Source: Tenebrio molitor (taxonomy: Eukaryota; Arthropoda; Insecta; Coleoptera; Tenebrionidae). From it: a stretch of 64,000 bases of DNA. The notes beneath the pieces are model-generated. The model saw only the letters and a list, made by a program, of their open reading frames with translations, searched no databases and was not told the DNA's origin. The translations under genes and the position numbers were made by a program. The DNA lies in NCBI RefSeq assembly GCF_963966145.1, contig NC_091049.1, forward strand, positions 22,630,001 through 22,694,000, written 5' to 3'. Shown here piece after piece: positions 48,592-59,800 of this stretch. Numbering within the stretch: the first letter of the stretch is position 1; every line of letters begins with the position of its first letter.

Positions 48592-49268
48592 TTATGTAAA
48601 CAGAAGTTGAAGACAAGATGTGGGGGCACTTTCTGGAAACTCGTAAAGCTCTTGTAGTCGGTTTTCCTTGGCGCTGCAATGAAATAGCATTAGCAAACTT
48701 GCCGCGACATCAGCATTGTCAAAATTTTCATACCCCGCATTTTCCTTGTCTTCTTGATTACACATTGAGGTTGTTGGTTTCGAAAATTCATCATTTATGT
48801 CGACAGAAGTTGAAGACAAGATGTTAGCACTTTCTGGAAACTCACACGGCTCTTGTAGTCGGCTTTCTTTGCAGCTATAATGAAATAGCATTAGCGAACT
48901 TGCTGCTACATTAGCATGTGAAAATTTTCTTACCTCGAATTTTTCTTGTCTTCTTGATTACACATTGAGGTCTTTGGTTTCGGAAATTCTCTATTTATGT
49001 GGACAGAAGTTGAAGACAAGATGTTAGCACTTCCTGGAAACTCAGACAGCTCTTGTAGTTGGCCTTCCTTGCCACTGTAATGAAATAACATTAGCGAACT
49101 TGCCGCGACATTAGTGTTATCAAAATTTTCATACCACAAATTTTCCTTGTCTTCTTAATTACACGTTGAGGTCGTAAGTTTCAAAAATTCTTTATTTGTG
49201 ACGCACCCCACATTTAAAGTTTCTTCTACAACATCCACTTCGTTTTCGGAATCACTAATATCACTCAT
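48592..49268 (-). pseudogene. ORF with 67-codon tandem repeats
   Basis: Starts at ATG 49268 (MSDISDSENEVDVVEET) and then runs through three copies of a unit of about 201 nt (unit starts near 49004, 48804 and 48601 on the plus strand). Unit protein: YENFDN-DVAASLLMLFH, then EFPESANILSSTSV, then SMCNQEDKEN. There is a TAA after STCN in the first unit, a frame change near 48900-48930 and another near 48620. Unit length is divisible by three, so it grew as coding DNA. The MSD-SDS start resembles that of the Harbinger accessory protein at 49831, hinting at a common transposon origin. Function is unknown. Confidence 0.5.
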
Positions 49269-49830
49269 TTTACTGCTTGTTTTTCAACACAACTGGCGAT
49301 ATTTGCGCACAAAAACTGCAATGGCGGTAGTTGTTTGCAGATTACCTTAGAAACGCGATACAAAAATCGACATTGTGGCAACATGATGTGAAGGGTATAA
49401 ACACGTATCGCATTGGGCCTATTCTAGATGTGAATGTTTTGTAATAAATATTCAATCGCGCATCACGAACGTTAATGACAATGAGGGTAATGAATAAAAA
49501 TTAAGCAATTGCTTTAAAATGTGACGGTTCAGCAAAAGCAAATGCTAATGTAGCAATTGCTTCCAGAAAAAGCAAGTGCTTATGTCCCATATGAATAAAA
49601 GATTCAAGCAATTCCTAGGTTTCCCGTGGCATACAAGCAATTGCTGCAGGGTCTAACGTGCAAATCTGCATTTTCAAAGAAAGGTCGTCATATGTGGGAC
49701 GGTTCTATTTGAGAGTTTTTTTTTGTTATCTGAAAGAAAGAAATCGCATAAGTTTTTTTTTGTTAAAAAAGCCGTCTTAGATCTGCCGACCCCTCCTTAT
49801 TAGTTTACGAATGACGATTGAAGGATTAAC

Positions 49831-50524
49831 ATGTCGGATACCAGTGATAGTGACAGTATTGAAGAAGTAAAAACAAATAAACAGTTAATATTTATGTATA
49901 AATTAAAAGAAAATAAGATCCTGTTTAATAAATCACAAGTGCCCCGAATAAAGAAAGAAAAAGAAGAAGCTTTAAAAAATTTGGCAGAACATTATGAAAA
50001 AATATTTAATGTTTCCACCACAACCAAGCAGTTAGTGAAAAAACTTAGCAATATGAAAGTTGAAGTGAAAAAAAAATTTGATATTAACCGAACCGGAAAC
50101 AGAAAAATTGTCATGAAGCCATTGGAGAAATTACTTTTAGAAATGCTAGAAGTGGAAAACAATCCTATTTTTACGAGGATTCCAGGTAAAATCTGCGCAT
50201 GTTTTTTTATTTTACTATTCATGACATTAAAATATACTATTAGGGGCGCTGTCGTTTGGTGGGGAAAGCTCTGTCCAAGGTAACTCTGAAAATTGTAAAC
50301 CAGTTTTACCACCAACAGTAAAAAAACAAAAGAAAACTGCAAGCTCCTTACCAGAGACAGCAGAAACAAAAAATTTACCAACACCAGAACTACAACGTTT
50401 AGTGTTATTGGAGCAATTGAAATTGATACGAATGAAGCAAGAAGAAATCGAAGAAAGAAAAACAAAGAGAGTAAACCAGACAACCATCGTGAAAGAAGGA
50501 GAAAAGGATTATTGTAATATATGA
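49831..50524 (+). CDS. Harbinger accessory Myb/MADF-like protein
   Basis: Two exons, 49831-50185 and 50244-50524, with a 58-bp GT-AG intron, giving 211 residues. An acidic start (MSDTSDSDSIEEV) precedes a helical DNA-binding region (about 20-110: RIKKEKEEALKNLAEHYEKI, TTKQLVKKLSNMKVEVKKKF), then a low-complexity linker and a C-terminal coiled coil (LVLLEQLKLIRMKQEEIEE). In this superfamily the second protein brings the transposase into the nucleus and to the ends. The frame is fully open, unlike the transposase beside it. Confidence 0.75.
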
Positions 50525-50645
50525 TAATTATTTGACTACCATTTTTTTGAAATGAATATGTACTTTTATTTTCAATTAAACAATTACTTATTACAGGTTT
50601 TTTTATGAAGCATTATTGTCTACAGTTATCTCACAGTACACAGTG

Positions 50646-51719
50646 TTAATTAAAAAGCATTTGAGTAATTAATTGTCTTCTCTGCTGACCTAACTGACGA
50701 ATGACATTTAACGTCATGTTCCGATTTGGTAAAACATCTTCCAAATTATTTTCTTCAGGGTAATCAAAATCATCATCTTTCAGACATTTTGTGATGTTAT
50801 AAAGTACAACACAACAAATTATTATTGATGGTATGTTTTCCATTTTATTACGAATTTTATAGTGAAGAATGGGAAATCTGGATTTTAATTGACCAAAACA
50901 ACGTTTAATTACAACCCTTTCTCTTTTAAAGATGTTATTATAATTTTGTTGTTCTGGTGTTATTGGATTTCTCCAAGGTATCATAATCCAGGGTGAGATA
51001 GAGTAGCCTTCATCTCCTAGAACTAAGCAGTCTTCTGGAGTATTTTTGAGAATATGTGTTTTGTGTATCATTTTCTTTTTGGCAGGGCTTCTAATTGGGC
51101 GTCAAGCCTGTTAGTAATAATAATAATAATAATAATATCGTATATACTGGAGTTTTTAAAAATTCTGTTATCATGAACAGAGCCTGGCCACTGGCAGTCT
51201 ACGCTTGTGAATATTTCGCGTGCATTACAAGTCGCTTGGACATTTATACTGGGAAAACCTTTTCTGTTTATGTACTCGTCACCAAATGCACTAAATTTTG
51301 GAATTCGCACATGCGAGCAATCTATAACACCAATAACGTATGGAAATTCATTAGTCTGCGACCATTGTTGTTTTGCTTCAACAATTTCTTGTGTTGATTT
51401 TGGGAATTTTATCCAAATGTCTGCCTTACTTAAATTCTCTCCATGACGAATACATTCACTTTGGAAACAGTGCTTTGATGTATACCAAGTTCTTCAGCTA
51501 CGGAATTCTGAAATAGTTTGCCAGCCACTCAACATTGTTACGATGAAACCGATATAATTTCCGAAAATCATCCTCACTGCATTCTCTTCGCACTTTGTAA
51601 AATTTACGTTTACGGATATTCATCATGTACTCCGCCATAACTGCATGCAAGCGATGTAAAATCAAATAAAAAAAGTGTTCTGTATCTGTTGAAGGCTGGG
51701 GTCGAACTAACTTAGACAT
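50646..51719 (-). pseudogene. Harbinger (HARBI1-like) transposase, inactive
   Basis: Pieces in order: N-terminal helices (51719-51498, FRKLYRFHRNNVEWLANYF); a helix-turn-helix stretch in shifted frames (VAEELGIHQSTVSK); VIGVIDCSHVRIPKF (first Asp); VDCQWPGSVHDNRIFKNS (second Asp); GDEGYSISPWIMIPW; and VVIKRCFGQLKSRFP to the stop at 50646. The last motif is normally IER-FG-LK-RFP; here the catalytic Glu is Lys (GAA to AAA). A TAA-repeat insertion at about 51070-51140 and frame breaks also disable it. Confidence 0.8.
51068..51140 (+). mobile_element. Tiny LINE-like tail insertion
   Basis: Between the IYD and LKNTPEDC codons of the transposase, about 70 bp are extra, ending on the plus strand in CAAGCCTGTTAG and then a TAA repeat. 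A severely 5'-truncated LINE with a TAA tail fits this; the source family is unknown. Confidence 0.4.
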
Positions 51720-52385
51720 TTACAAGCAATAGCTTATTAAGAAAAAGCAATCGCTACCTTTATTCATAGGATTTTCGGCATTTGCTAGAATTTAATAAGC
51801 AAAAGCTTTGTTCTCAAGCATTTGCTTGTGACTGTAGTAATTGCTTTAAGCTTAAGTGATTGTTTATAGTTTTATTCATCTGAATTTAAGTAATTCCTAC
51901 AAAATTTTAAGCAAAAGCAAATGCTGAAAGTTTATTCATTACCCGCATTGTACTGATTTCAGACAATTTTGGAGTCGTCGCAAGCTCCTCCTCCAAACAA
52001 TTGTCTTCGATCGGTACATTGTCATTACCGTTCTTTATACTTAATATACTATTTTCAAAACTATCGATATTTGCGAAATTTTCAATTCACTGTTGGAAGC
52101 GCTGTACTTTTTAGTGTAAATATACAGAAAATCAAAATTATAGCTTCAATAGTTGAATTAACACAGCGTTAAATGTTAGGAGAAACGTAGTTTTTCGGAC
52201 TACACCTCAACTACGTAGTTATAAAAGCCGTTTTCAAAGTTCGGTCCTATTAAAAAAAGTTGTAGAGGACCATTCCTTATGCCCCAAAATGTCCTCTACA
52301 AGATAGGTAGGTCTCATTTACTTATACCTTTGAATCGCTAATAAGAGTCTATAAGGCCGGTGTTTATAGTCGGCAACTCAAGTTC

Positions 52386-52970
52386 GGGCATGGGTCACTT
52401 GCGCGCCGCGGTCAGAAAAATCTACGGGTGGGCTTAATCCTACAGGACAGTTGCGCGCCAAGTAGTAATAAGCTTTTGGTCAGTAGCGCGCGGCGGTCAG
52501 TTTACCTGCGAATCGCACCTAGGTAACAGATTTATATAAAACACTGAAATGTTAGGGGAAATATTTATATTATTTCTTGCCATATTGGTAACAAACACTT
52601 TTTACAAAATCAAATCTGTAGATAGCATTATTCTTACATATAGAACTTAATTAAATTGGTTACATATTTGTAACGCTTCCTATACATATTTCGAATTTTA
52701 TTTATTCTATTTATCCACCCCCTGAAGATTTTCTCAAATTTCAGAATTCCACAAAACAACCCGACTTTACCTACAGATTTGACTAAGAATAGCAAGATGA
52801 AAAGAAACATGTGCAATGCAAAGGGCAATAAGTAGTCCTACCTGTTTAACGGTATAGCTGTATTCTATTATCTTAATCCCTCATTGGCGCGCAAGTGTCC
52901 TGTACCTTTTGGGGCCGTCAAACTTCTAGCAAAGGGTAAACTGACCGCGGCGCGCTACTGACCAACACCC
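52386..52970. mobile_element. Non-autonomous MULE-type element, copy 2
   Basis: 585 bp, ends GGG...CCC, with a perfect 9-bp duplication CTCAAGTTC (52377-52385, 52971-52979). Lacks the 246-bp insert present in copy 1 at 31998. Confidence 0.85.
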
Positions 52971-53339
52971 CTCAAGTTCAACTTGGGTAAGTTGTACTCA
53001 AGTCCTGAGTTTTGCTCAAGTCTAGATCCGTATTATACTCATTATTTCGGCTAAACTCGTAAAAGTTAGACTTGAGTCTTACTCCAGTTTCGTTTGAGTC
53101 GAGTTGTTTTGAATTCTTTTGCAAAATGAAAATCCCGTGCAGTTTAGAGGAGAAAATTCTATTGGCTTCTCTCATACACGATATGGAAGATATGGCAATA
53201 GAAAATAAAAAGCAGATACAGTTTTGGTAGAACGAAAAAATAGTGTTTAGGAAAGGATTAACAACCAGTACAATAGCTAACCAGAGAGTAGTACAGTACG
53301 CACGGCCCAGCAATTGAAAAACTGTGAACCAATACAATA

Positions 53340-53508
53340 CAGGGTATTTCACGAGTGATAATGAGCCTAACGTAATAAAAATGAGACCCACACCACATTT
53401 CCGAAAAAAGCTGGCTACTGAAATTAAAATTTCCGGCTTTTTTTGAAAATATATTGTGGGATGCATTTTTTTTTCCGTTAGGCTCATTATCACTCGTGAA
53501 ATAGCCTG
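53340..53508. mobile_element. 169-bp foldback MITE
   Basis: Inverted ends CAGGGTATTTCACGAGTG and CAGGCTATTTCACGAGTG over about 45 bp, flanked by TA. Confidence 0.85.
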
Positions 53509-53889
53509 TATTCTGTATTCAAAATACGTTGTTGACGTATATGTATTTGGAACTTCTTCTTCGTAAATAAAGTCATAACAATCTTCCATCCTGCGATAAA
53601 TAAGTATTTAATGCTTACATCTAAAATTCAAATTTGAACATTAGTGCCTACCCATATAATTGAAACGAAACAAAAAACAGGAAAACAGCAACTGTCAGAC
53701 AGTACAGAGACAATTTTGGACCTCTAAACTCATGTAAGCAAGACTTGAGTCTGCCTAACCCCTAACTTGGGCTTGAGTCAAACTTGAGTGCTCATCAATG
53801 CTCAAATATTGTTTATAAGACACAAATCGGAACTCGAGTCTGTCTCAAGATTGAGTCTAACTTAAATTCGGACTATAAATACCGGCCTT

Positions 53890-54380
53890 AGAGCATTTGA
53901 GATTTCTGCATTGGAATGAAGAATAAATCTTGGAAGTGCAATTTCATTAATCATCGCGATTCGACCCTGTAATTCGTCCGGATTTTGTATGGACATTTTG
54001 TTGAAAGGAAGAGTTTGCAAACATCCAATTCATGAATAATACGATTGTACGTTTTCATTTTTATTTTGCCGAATGGAACTTAGTTCTTCTAACATTTGAG
54101 AAAAATTGCGTTTACCTCCAAATAAATTAATTAAACAGTCGTCAAATTGTTCGAAATTATAGAATTTTTTAAAACGAGTTTAGCTCTGGTTGAGCCTTTT
54201 AATTTTGATTCCACGTATGAAATTATTAAAACTTTTTAAGGACGACACAAAGCCCATGCCTGACCACAGTCTTGTAGGAAGTCATACAATTTATCTCGAT
54301 CACCGTGAAAATGGTCAGAAATTATTGATCTAATATCTGTCATCGAGTGAATATCGGCGTCATTATCGATATTGGGAAAA
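53890..54380 (-). pseudogene. Gypsy-like Gag fragment
   Basis: The minus strand in broken frames reads KLYDFLQDCGQAWALC, then FEQFDDCLINLFGGKRNFSQ, then SSIRQNKNENVQSY: the capsid-type domain order of insect Ty3/Gypsy Gag. Several stops. Confidence 0.5.
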
Positions 54381-55134
54381 CGATAACGCGTTTTTTGACA
54401 TTTCCTTGGGTTTTTTTATTGCTATACTGGCCAGGTTTCTCCAAAGCTACACAGTTAATTTGCCTATCGTTTTCAAATTGTAGATATAAAATTTAAATAA
54501 AAAATTAAAAAGAAACAAGGAATACGTGCTTCGTATTTTTTTTATATACAGGCTGTCTTATAACAAACGGCCCACCCTATAACTTTGCTATTGATGACCC
54601 AAATGAAAAAGAATATACAAGAAACTAAATGGCTCTAAAAACACTACAAACCTGAGTGAGCATATAATTTTTATACCATCTACCCATTTATGGGCAATGG
54701 GCAACTTTTATTTTTCAAATGGTAACCTATAATTTTTATTATTGATTCTGTTAGAGTTTCTTTTTCTGATTATAATGGCATAAAAAAACTATACCCTTTG
54801 ATAAAAAAAATTCCGAAAAAAAAAGGAAAATATGTTGCATCAAAATTAGATTTATCTTTCTTTCAAGCAGAAAGTGATGCTGATCATTTAATTGTACAAT
54901 AAGCTGTAGATTGCCTCTTTCCTCATAGCAGAAGATATTAATGGGTTAGTGTTATTAGTATTACTTAGTAGCTTTATCACCACATGACAAAGAATTGTAC
55001 TTTTTAAAATCACCAAGAAATAATGAGTTGATTCAACGAATACATATTTAAACAAGTTTGTAAATATCAAAAAAGAGCATCTTTTCTTTATTCATGCCTT
55101 CGCAGGATGTAATACTACATCGGCTTCTTATAAC
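54381..55134. other. Unassigned AT-rich spacer
   Basis: Holds a TATACAGGCTGTCTTATAACAAACGG motif start at 54544 (a Tc1/mariner-like end without partner) and otherwise no recognisable coding. Confidence 0.35.
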
Positions 55135-55921
55135 ATTCTAGAATTCGTTCTACTGATGTTACCTCAATTTCAATTTTGATGCCATTATGTAGTGTGAGAT
55201 TTAAACATTTTATGATGATGGCAGCTTGCGAAAGCACAAGACCAACATATGCGGCGGATATAATCTACAAGATAAGAGAATTTTGCAACAATTTTTCAAC
55301 AAATTAAATATTCTTGTACGCTTGTACCGGTGTCAACGATCAAGAATCGTATTAGTGTGGCAGATGTAACTAATACATAACAAGTCTGCGCAGTGCACAT
55401 AAGAGCTTTTAACCAACATACAGCGTGTAACAGAAATAAGTACATTAATTTTAACTGTTAATAAAACTCATCATCAAGAGTAACAACTTTTCTAATTTTT
55501 TTTCGTAAACGTTCTCGTTAATGATTTAAAATTGTTTAAAATTTTCCAAAAATTTCGCTACCCGCCACTGGAGACCAGAAGTGACTATAAATGTGACGAC
55601 CGTTTCTAAGCATTTTTATGAAATCAAAATACTGCCCATTATTAGAACCTGTGCTTAGAAGGTTTACACAAACGCCTCGTTAATTTATGGGGGGAAATTG
55701 CTAAACAAAATTGCCGATTTGGAAAAACCTAGAAAAATTGTTCATCATGACGAGTTCTGTTACTGGTTAAAATTAATGTACTTATTTCTGTTACACCCTG
55801 TATAAGTAGAGATAAGAAGAAGAGGTGTACAAATTTTGGTCTTCGTTAAAATCATCGATTACAATATTTTCTACTTTAGCAGATTTTATAATTGGCAGTG
55901 CCTCTGTGGTGGCATTTTTAC
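55135..55921 (-). pseudogene. ABCC4-like transporter, part of TMD2
   Basis: Minus strand from an acceptor at 55922: SLVSKNATTEALPIIKSAKV then IDDFNEDQNLYTSSSYLYL, the ABCC loop that normally reads RSP-FSH--ATLQGL--IRAF. A MITE (55421-55800) then interrupts. SSYVHCADLLC (about 55390) and AYVGLVLSQAAIIIKCLNL with EIEVTSVERILE (55260-55140) follow, the end of TMD2. A frame change against the sister copy at 62863 and the MITE make it a relic. It lies head to head with the copy starting at 56092. Confidence 0.7.
55421..55800. mobile_element. 380-bp MITE in the ABCC relic
   Basis: Inverted ends CAGCGTGTAACAGAAATAAG and CAGGGTGTAACAGAAATAAG flanked by TA. Mariner-type ends without coding. Confidence 0.8.
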
Positions 55922-56091
55922 TGACCAATGAACGCGCTGCGAGCTGAAATATGTAAATAATAATAACAATTAAAAACTAAAATATTTTCATGACTAAGCA
56001 GGTACGAGTAGATAGTTACATAGATAACAAACACAAGTCAAGGTCGTAGGTTTCATTTTTTAATCGTCGTGTCTTTAGTAAATGTTGGATA

Positions 56092-56835
56092 ATGAACCAT
56101 CTGAAAGGAAAACAAAAAGTGTCTAACCCAGAACAAAGAACCAATTTCTTCTTAAAATGTCTCTTCATGTAAGTGAATTTTGTTTTTAATATTGACTGTA
56201 AAAATTTTCTTAAAACTTAGCCACTTGAGAAATGTGTTTATAAAAGGAGTCAAAAATGAAGCTGACATTTACGAAGTACTTTCATCTTTGAAGTCCCAAA
56301 AATTAGGAGATAAAGTAAAAACAAATTGGAATAATCAAAGAGTTCAAAAAGATCCATCAATGCTTCGACTTTCGTGGAGTTGTTTTGGAAAAGAATATCT
56401 CGTGGTCGTAGTTACCCAAGTCATTCAAATAATAATAATGTTGTTGTTCCAGAAACACTGTTATAAATAAATAACCGTTACAGTTTGCAGAATTGTGCGA
56501 CCAAAACTTGTAAAGAATTTTATATCCTATTTTACCAACAATCACAACAACATTAATAAAACTGAAGCATGGTTTTTCGGATGTGCCATTGTTGTTGTTG
56601 AGTTTATACAAATTTTGTATTATGCAAATTTTATACTCAAACTTGAAGCTATTGGTATTAAAATGCGAACAGGATTAACTTCCTTAATTTACAGAAAAGT
56701 GATAAAGATGAACTTATCTCAATTTGACAACATAGCTGTTGGTAAAATAATCACTTTAGTCACTAGAGATGTCAAGGAATTTGATATTTGTGTATTCCAC
56801 GCAACTTTATTCTGGTGCGATTCCATTCGATTTTC
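56092..56835 (+). pseudogene. ABCC4/MRP-like transporter, N-terminal exons
   Basis: Exon 1 56092-56168 (MNHLKGKQKVSNPEQRTNFF, the short ABCC4 N-terminus), intron GT-AG, exon 2 from 56221 (NEADIYEVLSSLKSQKLGD, the elbow region; LRLSWSCFGKEYLVVVV, helix 1), and an exon from 56491 (IVRPKLVKNFISYF; YRKVIKMNLSQFDNIAVGKI; VTRDVKEFDICVFHATLFW, TMD1). The donor of exon 2 is unclear: the frame runs on to a stop at 56467. After TLFW the gene is interrupted by about 3.9 kb of foreign sequence and resumes at 60738. Confidence 0.7.
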
Positions 56836-56839
56836 GACC

Positions 56840-59800
56840 AAAAATACGTCAGTGACAGGGGGGGGTGGGGTTCGGGGCAAAGGGTGTGGGTTCAAAAAAA
56901 TGGGCGCCAGGCAATTTTCTTTTGAGCTGGGTTTAGACTTGTCCAGCTGCCGGGACAAGTGCTCAGTTTTACTCGTCGGGGATAGTGTAAAACAAATTCC
57001 TTTTTGAGCGTTAATTAAAAATTTGGTTTATTCGGTTGTGGCAAAATTATTCACAGAACAGTCTTGGTGGTTCGGTACTGGTTCACACGAATGCGACAAC
57101 GGTTCGCTTGTAACTAAATGATGAAAATTGAAAGATGCGGAACCAGTACTCTTAGATGGCCTTATAATTACTTTGGTCGTAACCAGAAAAGCTTTTCTTT
57201 CACATGTGACCGAATCTTAAACTAAACATGATATTCTTCGAGTAAATAAAAGGTGTTTTGATTGTTGATGGGAAACCTCCCGAACTTAGACTTCCTTCTG
57301 ATCGAGCTAATAATTGAAATTAAATTTAATGAAACCCAAGGTCAAGATTGAGGTGTCACCTTGACGAAATTAAAATTGATCCTGATAGGAAAGTTTAAAA
57401 TCGGTGAAGTTCCGAAACGTTAAAATTGACTATGAAAATTGAATGAAAAGGTCTTTACAAAAAAATTCTGAACATTTGCTAAGTTTCAAAAAAATTATGA
57501 ACATACAAAAATTGTTAACGTGAGAAGTGGGAAATTCGAGGCGTTCTTTAATTTTTCGCAAATCCGCAATAAAAATGTGACGACTTATCTTATGCCGGAT
57601 ATGTTGTCTCCTCGAATAGCGTCCTTTCGGCTTGCGGTACGGTACTGTTCCTGTATGAAGGCGTCACGGCGTGACCTTGACGTTTTTCGAAAATTTCTTG
57701 GCCGGAAACGAAATGATGCTGAACGATACGCCTCTACGAAAGATGATCCTTAACGAACAATGGTCCTTGCGAACAACCCTAACGAACGATCACCCTAAAG
57801 AACGACGGTCCTGACGAACAAGGGCCCTAACGACCAACGGTCCTAAGGAACAACTGTACTTCCAAAACTTGATCCAAAAACGATATCCGCAGATGATCCC
57901 GATGCGCTTAGGTCTCGCCGAGATTCGACTACACTTGCGACACCAGGCGCGGCACCACAGCGTGATCCTGACGTGTCCTCACAAAACGGATCATAAGCGA
58001 ACTACGATATGACTGGAAGAACGACGATACGGGATTCCACGAACAACTCCTCTCCGCTGAAAGGGGGTGCTCCACGATAATTTGAAGGAGGACTTTCCGG
58101 TACTCCTTCACGGTACGGTACGGTAATTTGGCTCGAACTACCCCTCTATCTCACTAGACGACGAGGGGTTTCTCGACCACGGTAAGACGGCAAACGGTAA
58201 AACGGTAATCGGTACGGTAAATCTTCGGGCTCTTCGACGGCCCCGAAGCCTGGCAGCGCCGGACGATAAGCACCATGGCGATCGGCAATCCGCTCTCGGG
58301 GATGATTGCGGATTCCGAACGCCACGCACGTGATTCGCAGCTCGCGACTTGCGGCACAGCCGCCCGCTCGGCGGTCGCCGACCGAGTCCCCTAATTTCCG
58401 CTCGCGATAGATTTTTTCTGTTACCCCCGAATCTAGGATCGCAATACGAAATCGCTGGACCTTATTCTCCGCTGTAATAAGGCGTCCCGGTAATTGCACG
58501 AACAGCGCATCTTGATGACCATTTCCGGCGGTTCTACACTTGCGCGCTAAATTGACAGATGGACGATCATGGCGCCGGTTTGTTTACATTGGATATCACC
58601 GACCGGGAAATTCAGGTGTTGAAGCGGTAAAGTGTCGGTGAGTCCGCGCGTATCTCACGATAGATGGTAACGGCCATTTCCCGCAGGATCTCAAAAGGTT
58701 GAACACCACGAACAAAGGAAGAAGGTTGGGAAAAGGAAGAGAAGAAGATAACTTCCCGGCAAGTCACGGGAACAAAAGGGAATCGGGCCTAACTTTGCCG
58801 TACGGTTACCTGAGCTGAGAAGAAGAAGAGAAGAATTGAAGGAAAAGGAAAGGAGAAAGAAGAAAAAAGAGAACGATAGAAAGATAGGCCGCAGCTAGAC
58901 AGCCTAGAGGCGTAAAGCCACCTCAGCCTAAAATTTAGGGGCCAACATGTGTGGTTCCAGCCGCCCCACAAATGGCTGGCACAGTCTCCACCAAAGAAAA
59001 CTCTAAAATGAAACCGAAAGTGAAACGCGAAAGAAACTGAAAGCGAAACGATAAACAAAAATTGAATGCTGAACCGATAAACTAAAAATGAATTGACTGA
59101 CGACACAAACAAAATTGAATGATCTCGAAATGAGCGTCCCGAAAAAGGTTACGGCAGGGTGGGCGCATCGCGTCGTCATGTGCCGTGCGTTATCTTGCTA
59201 ACTCCAGGTCTTTGAGCAGCGATCTAATTGTCCCGCGAGCAAAAGTAGGACCTCTTGACCTCCTACCCCGGCCAAACGAATAGTGGCATTTTGACACGCT
59301 ACAATTAATTGCTACGTAGTCTACATGGAAATTGGTTCCTTAGTTGCCATTTTAATTGGTTTATTTTGCATCATCATGTTAATTCAAGGTAAATAAAAAT
59401 GAAACTAAATACCAATAATCGAATGCAGGTTTTCACGGCCGTTGTCAATAGGGTTATTGTTTTCCGGGTTGTGCCGCGGTTGTCTGGCGACCGCGGCACA
59501 ACCCGAAACTAAATACCTATTGTCTTAATCTACTTTTTAGTGTTTTTGGCCAAAATACTGGCGGCAATGAAAATCAAAACTTTAATGGAAACAGATCTCA
59601 GGTATCAGGCAACTAAAGAAATGTTCGATGGCATGACAACTATGCATGACACAAAGTGCTACATTTGGGGCGATAGTTATCGGAAAAAGGTTTCTAAAAT
59701 TAGAACGTAAGTAGACTGCACTTCTATAATTAAGGCGCATCTTTCGTTTGACCAGGAATTTATCATGAAAACAATGTTGGCTTGTGTCAAAAATGTACAT

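Larger units (their letters stand above)
49485..51944. mobile_element. PIF/Harbinger-type transposon
   Basis: 2460 bp with inverted ends GGGTAATGAATAAA. Inside both ends are many AAGCAATTGCTT / AGCAAATGCT motifs (at least six left of 49670, six right of 51720), probable transposase-binding sites. Two convergent genes lie within: accessory (plus, 49831-50524) and transposase (minus, 51719-50646). No clear target duplication. Confidence 0.75.
52353..53889. mobile_element. TIR element hosting two nested transposons
   Basis: Ends AGGCCGGTGTTTATAGTC and, inverted, AGGCCGGTATTTATAGTC. ACTCAAGT-type motifs are repeated just inside both ends. A MULE-type element (52386-52970) and a MITE (53340-53508) lie within. 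The 203-codon minus-strand frame at 52978-53589 spans the MITE and is composite, so it is not called a gene. Confidence 0.6.

Noticed and set aside
49992..50487. 163-codon hydrophobic minus-strand ORF
   Set aside because: Antisense shadow of the Harbinger accessory gene, which has introns, start and domain on the plus strand.
52978..53589. 203-codon minus-strand ORF with several hydrophobic stretches
   Set aside because: It runs straight through a TA-flanked MITE (53340-53508), so the reading frame is composite.
58140..58500. Overlapping minus-strand ORFs in GC-rich sequence
   Set aside because: Several frames are open at once because stops are rare in GC-rich DNA; no domain is present.
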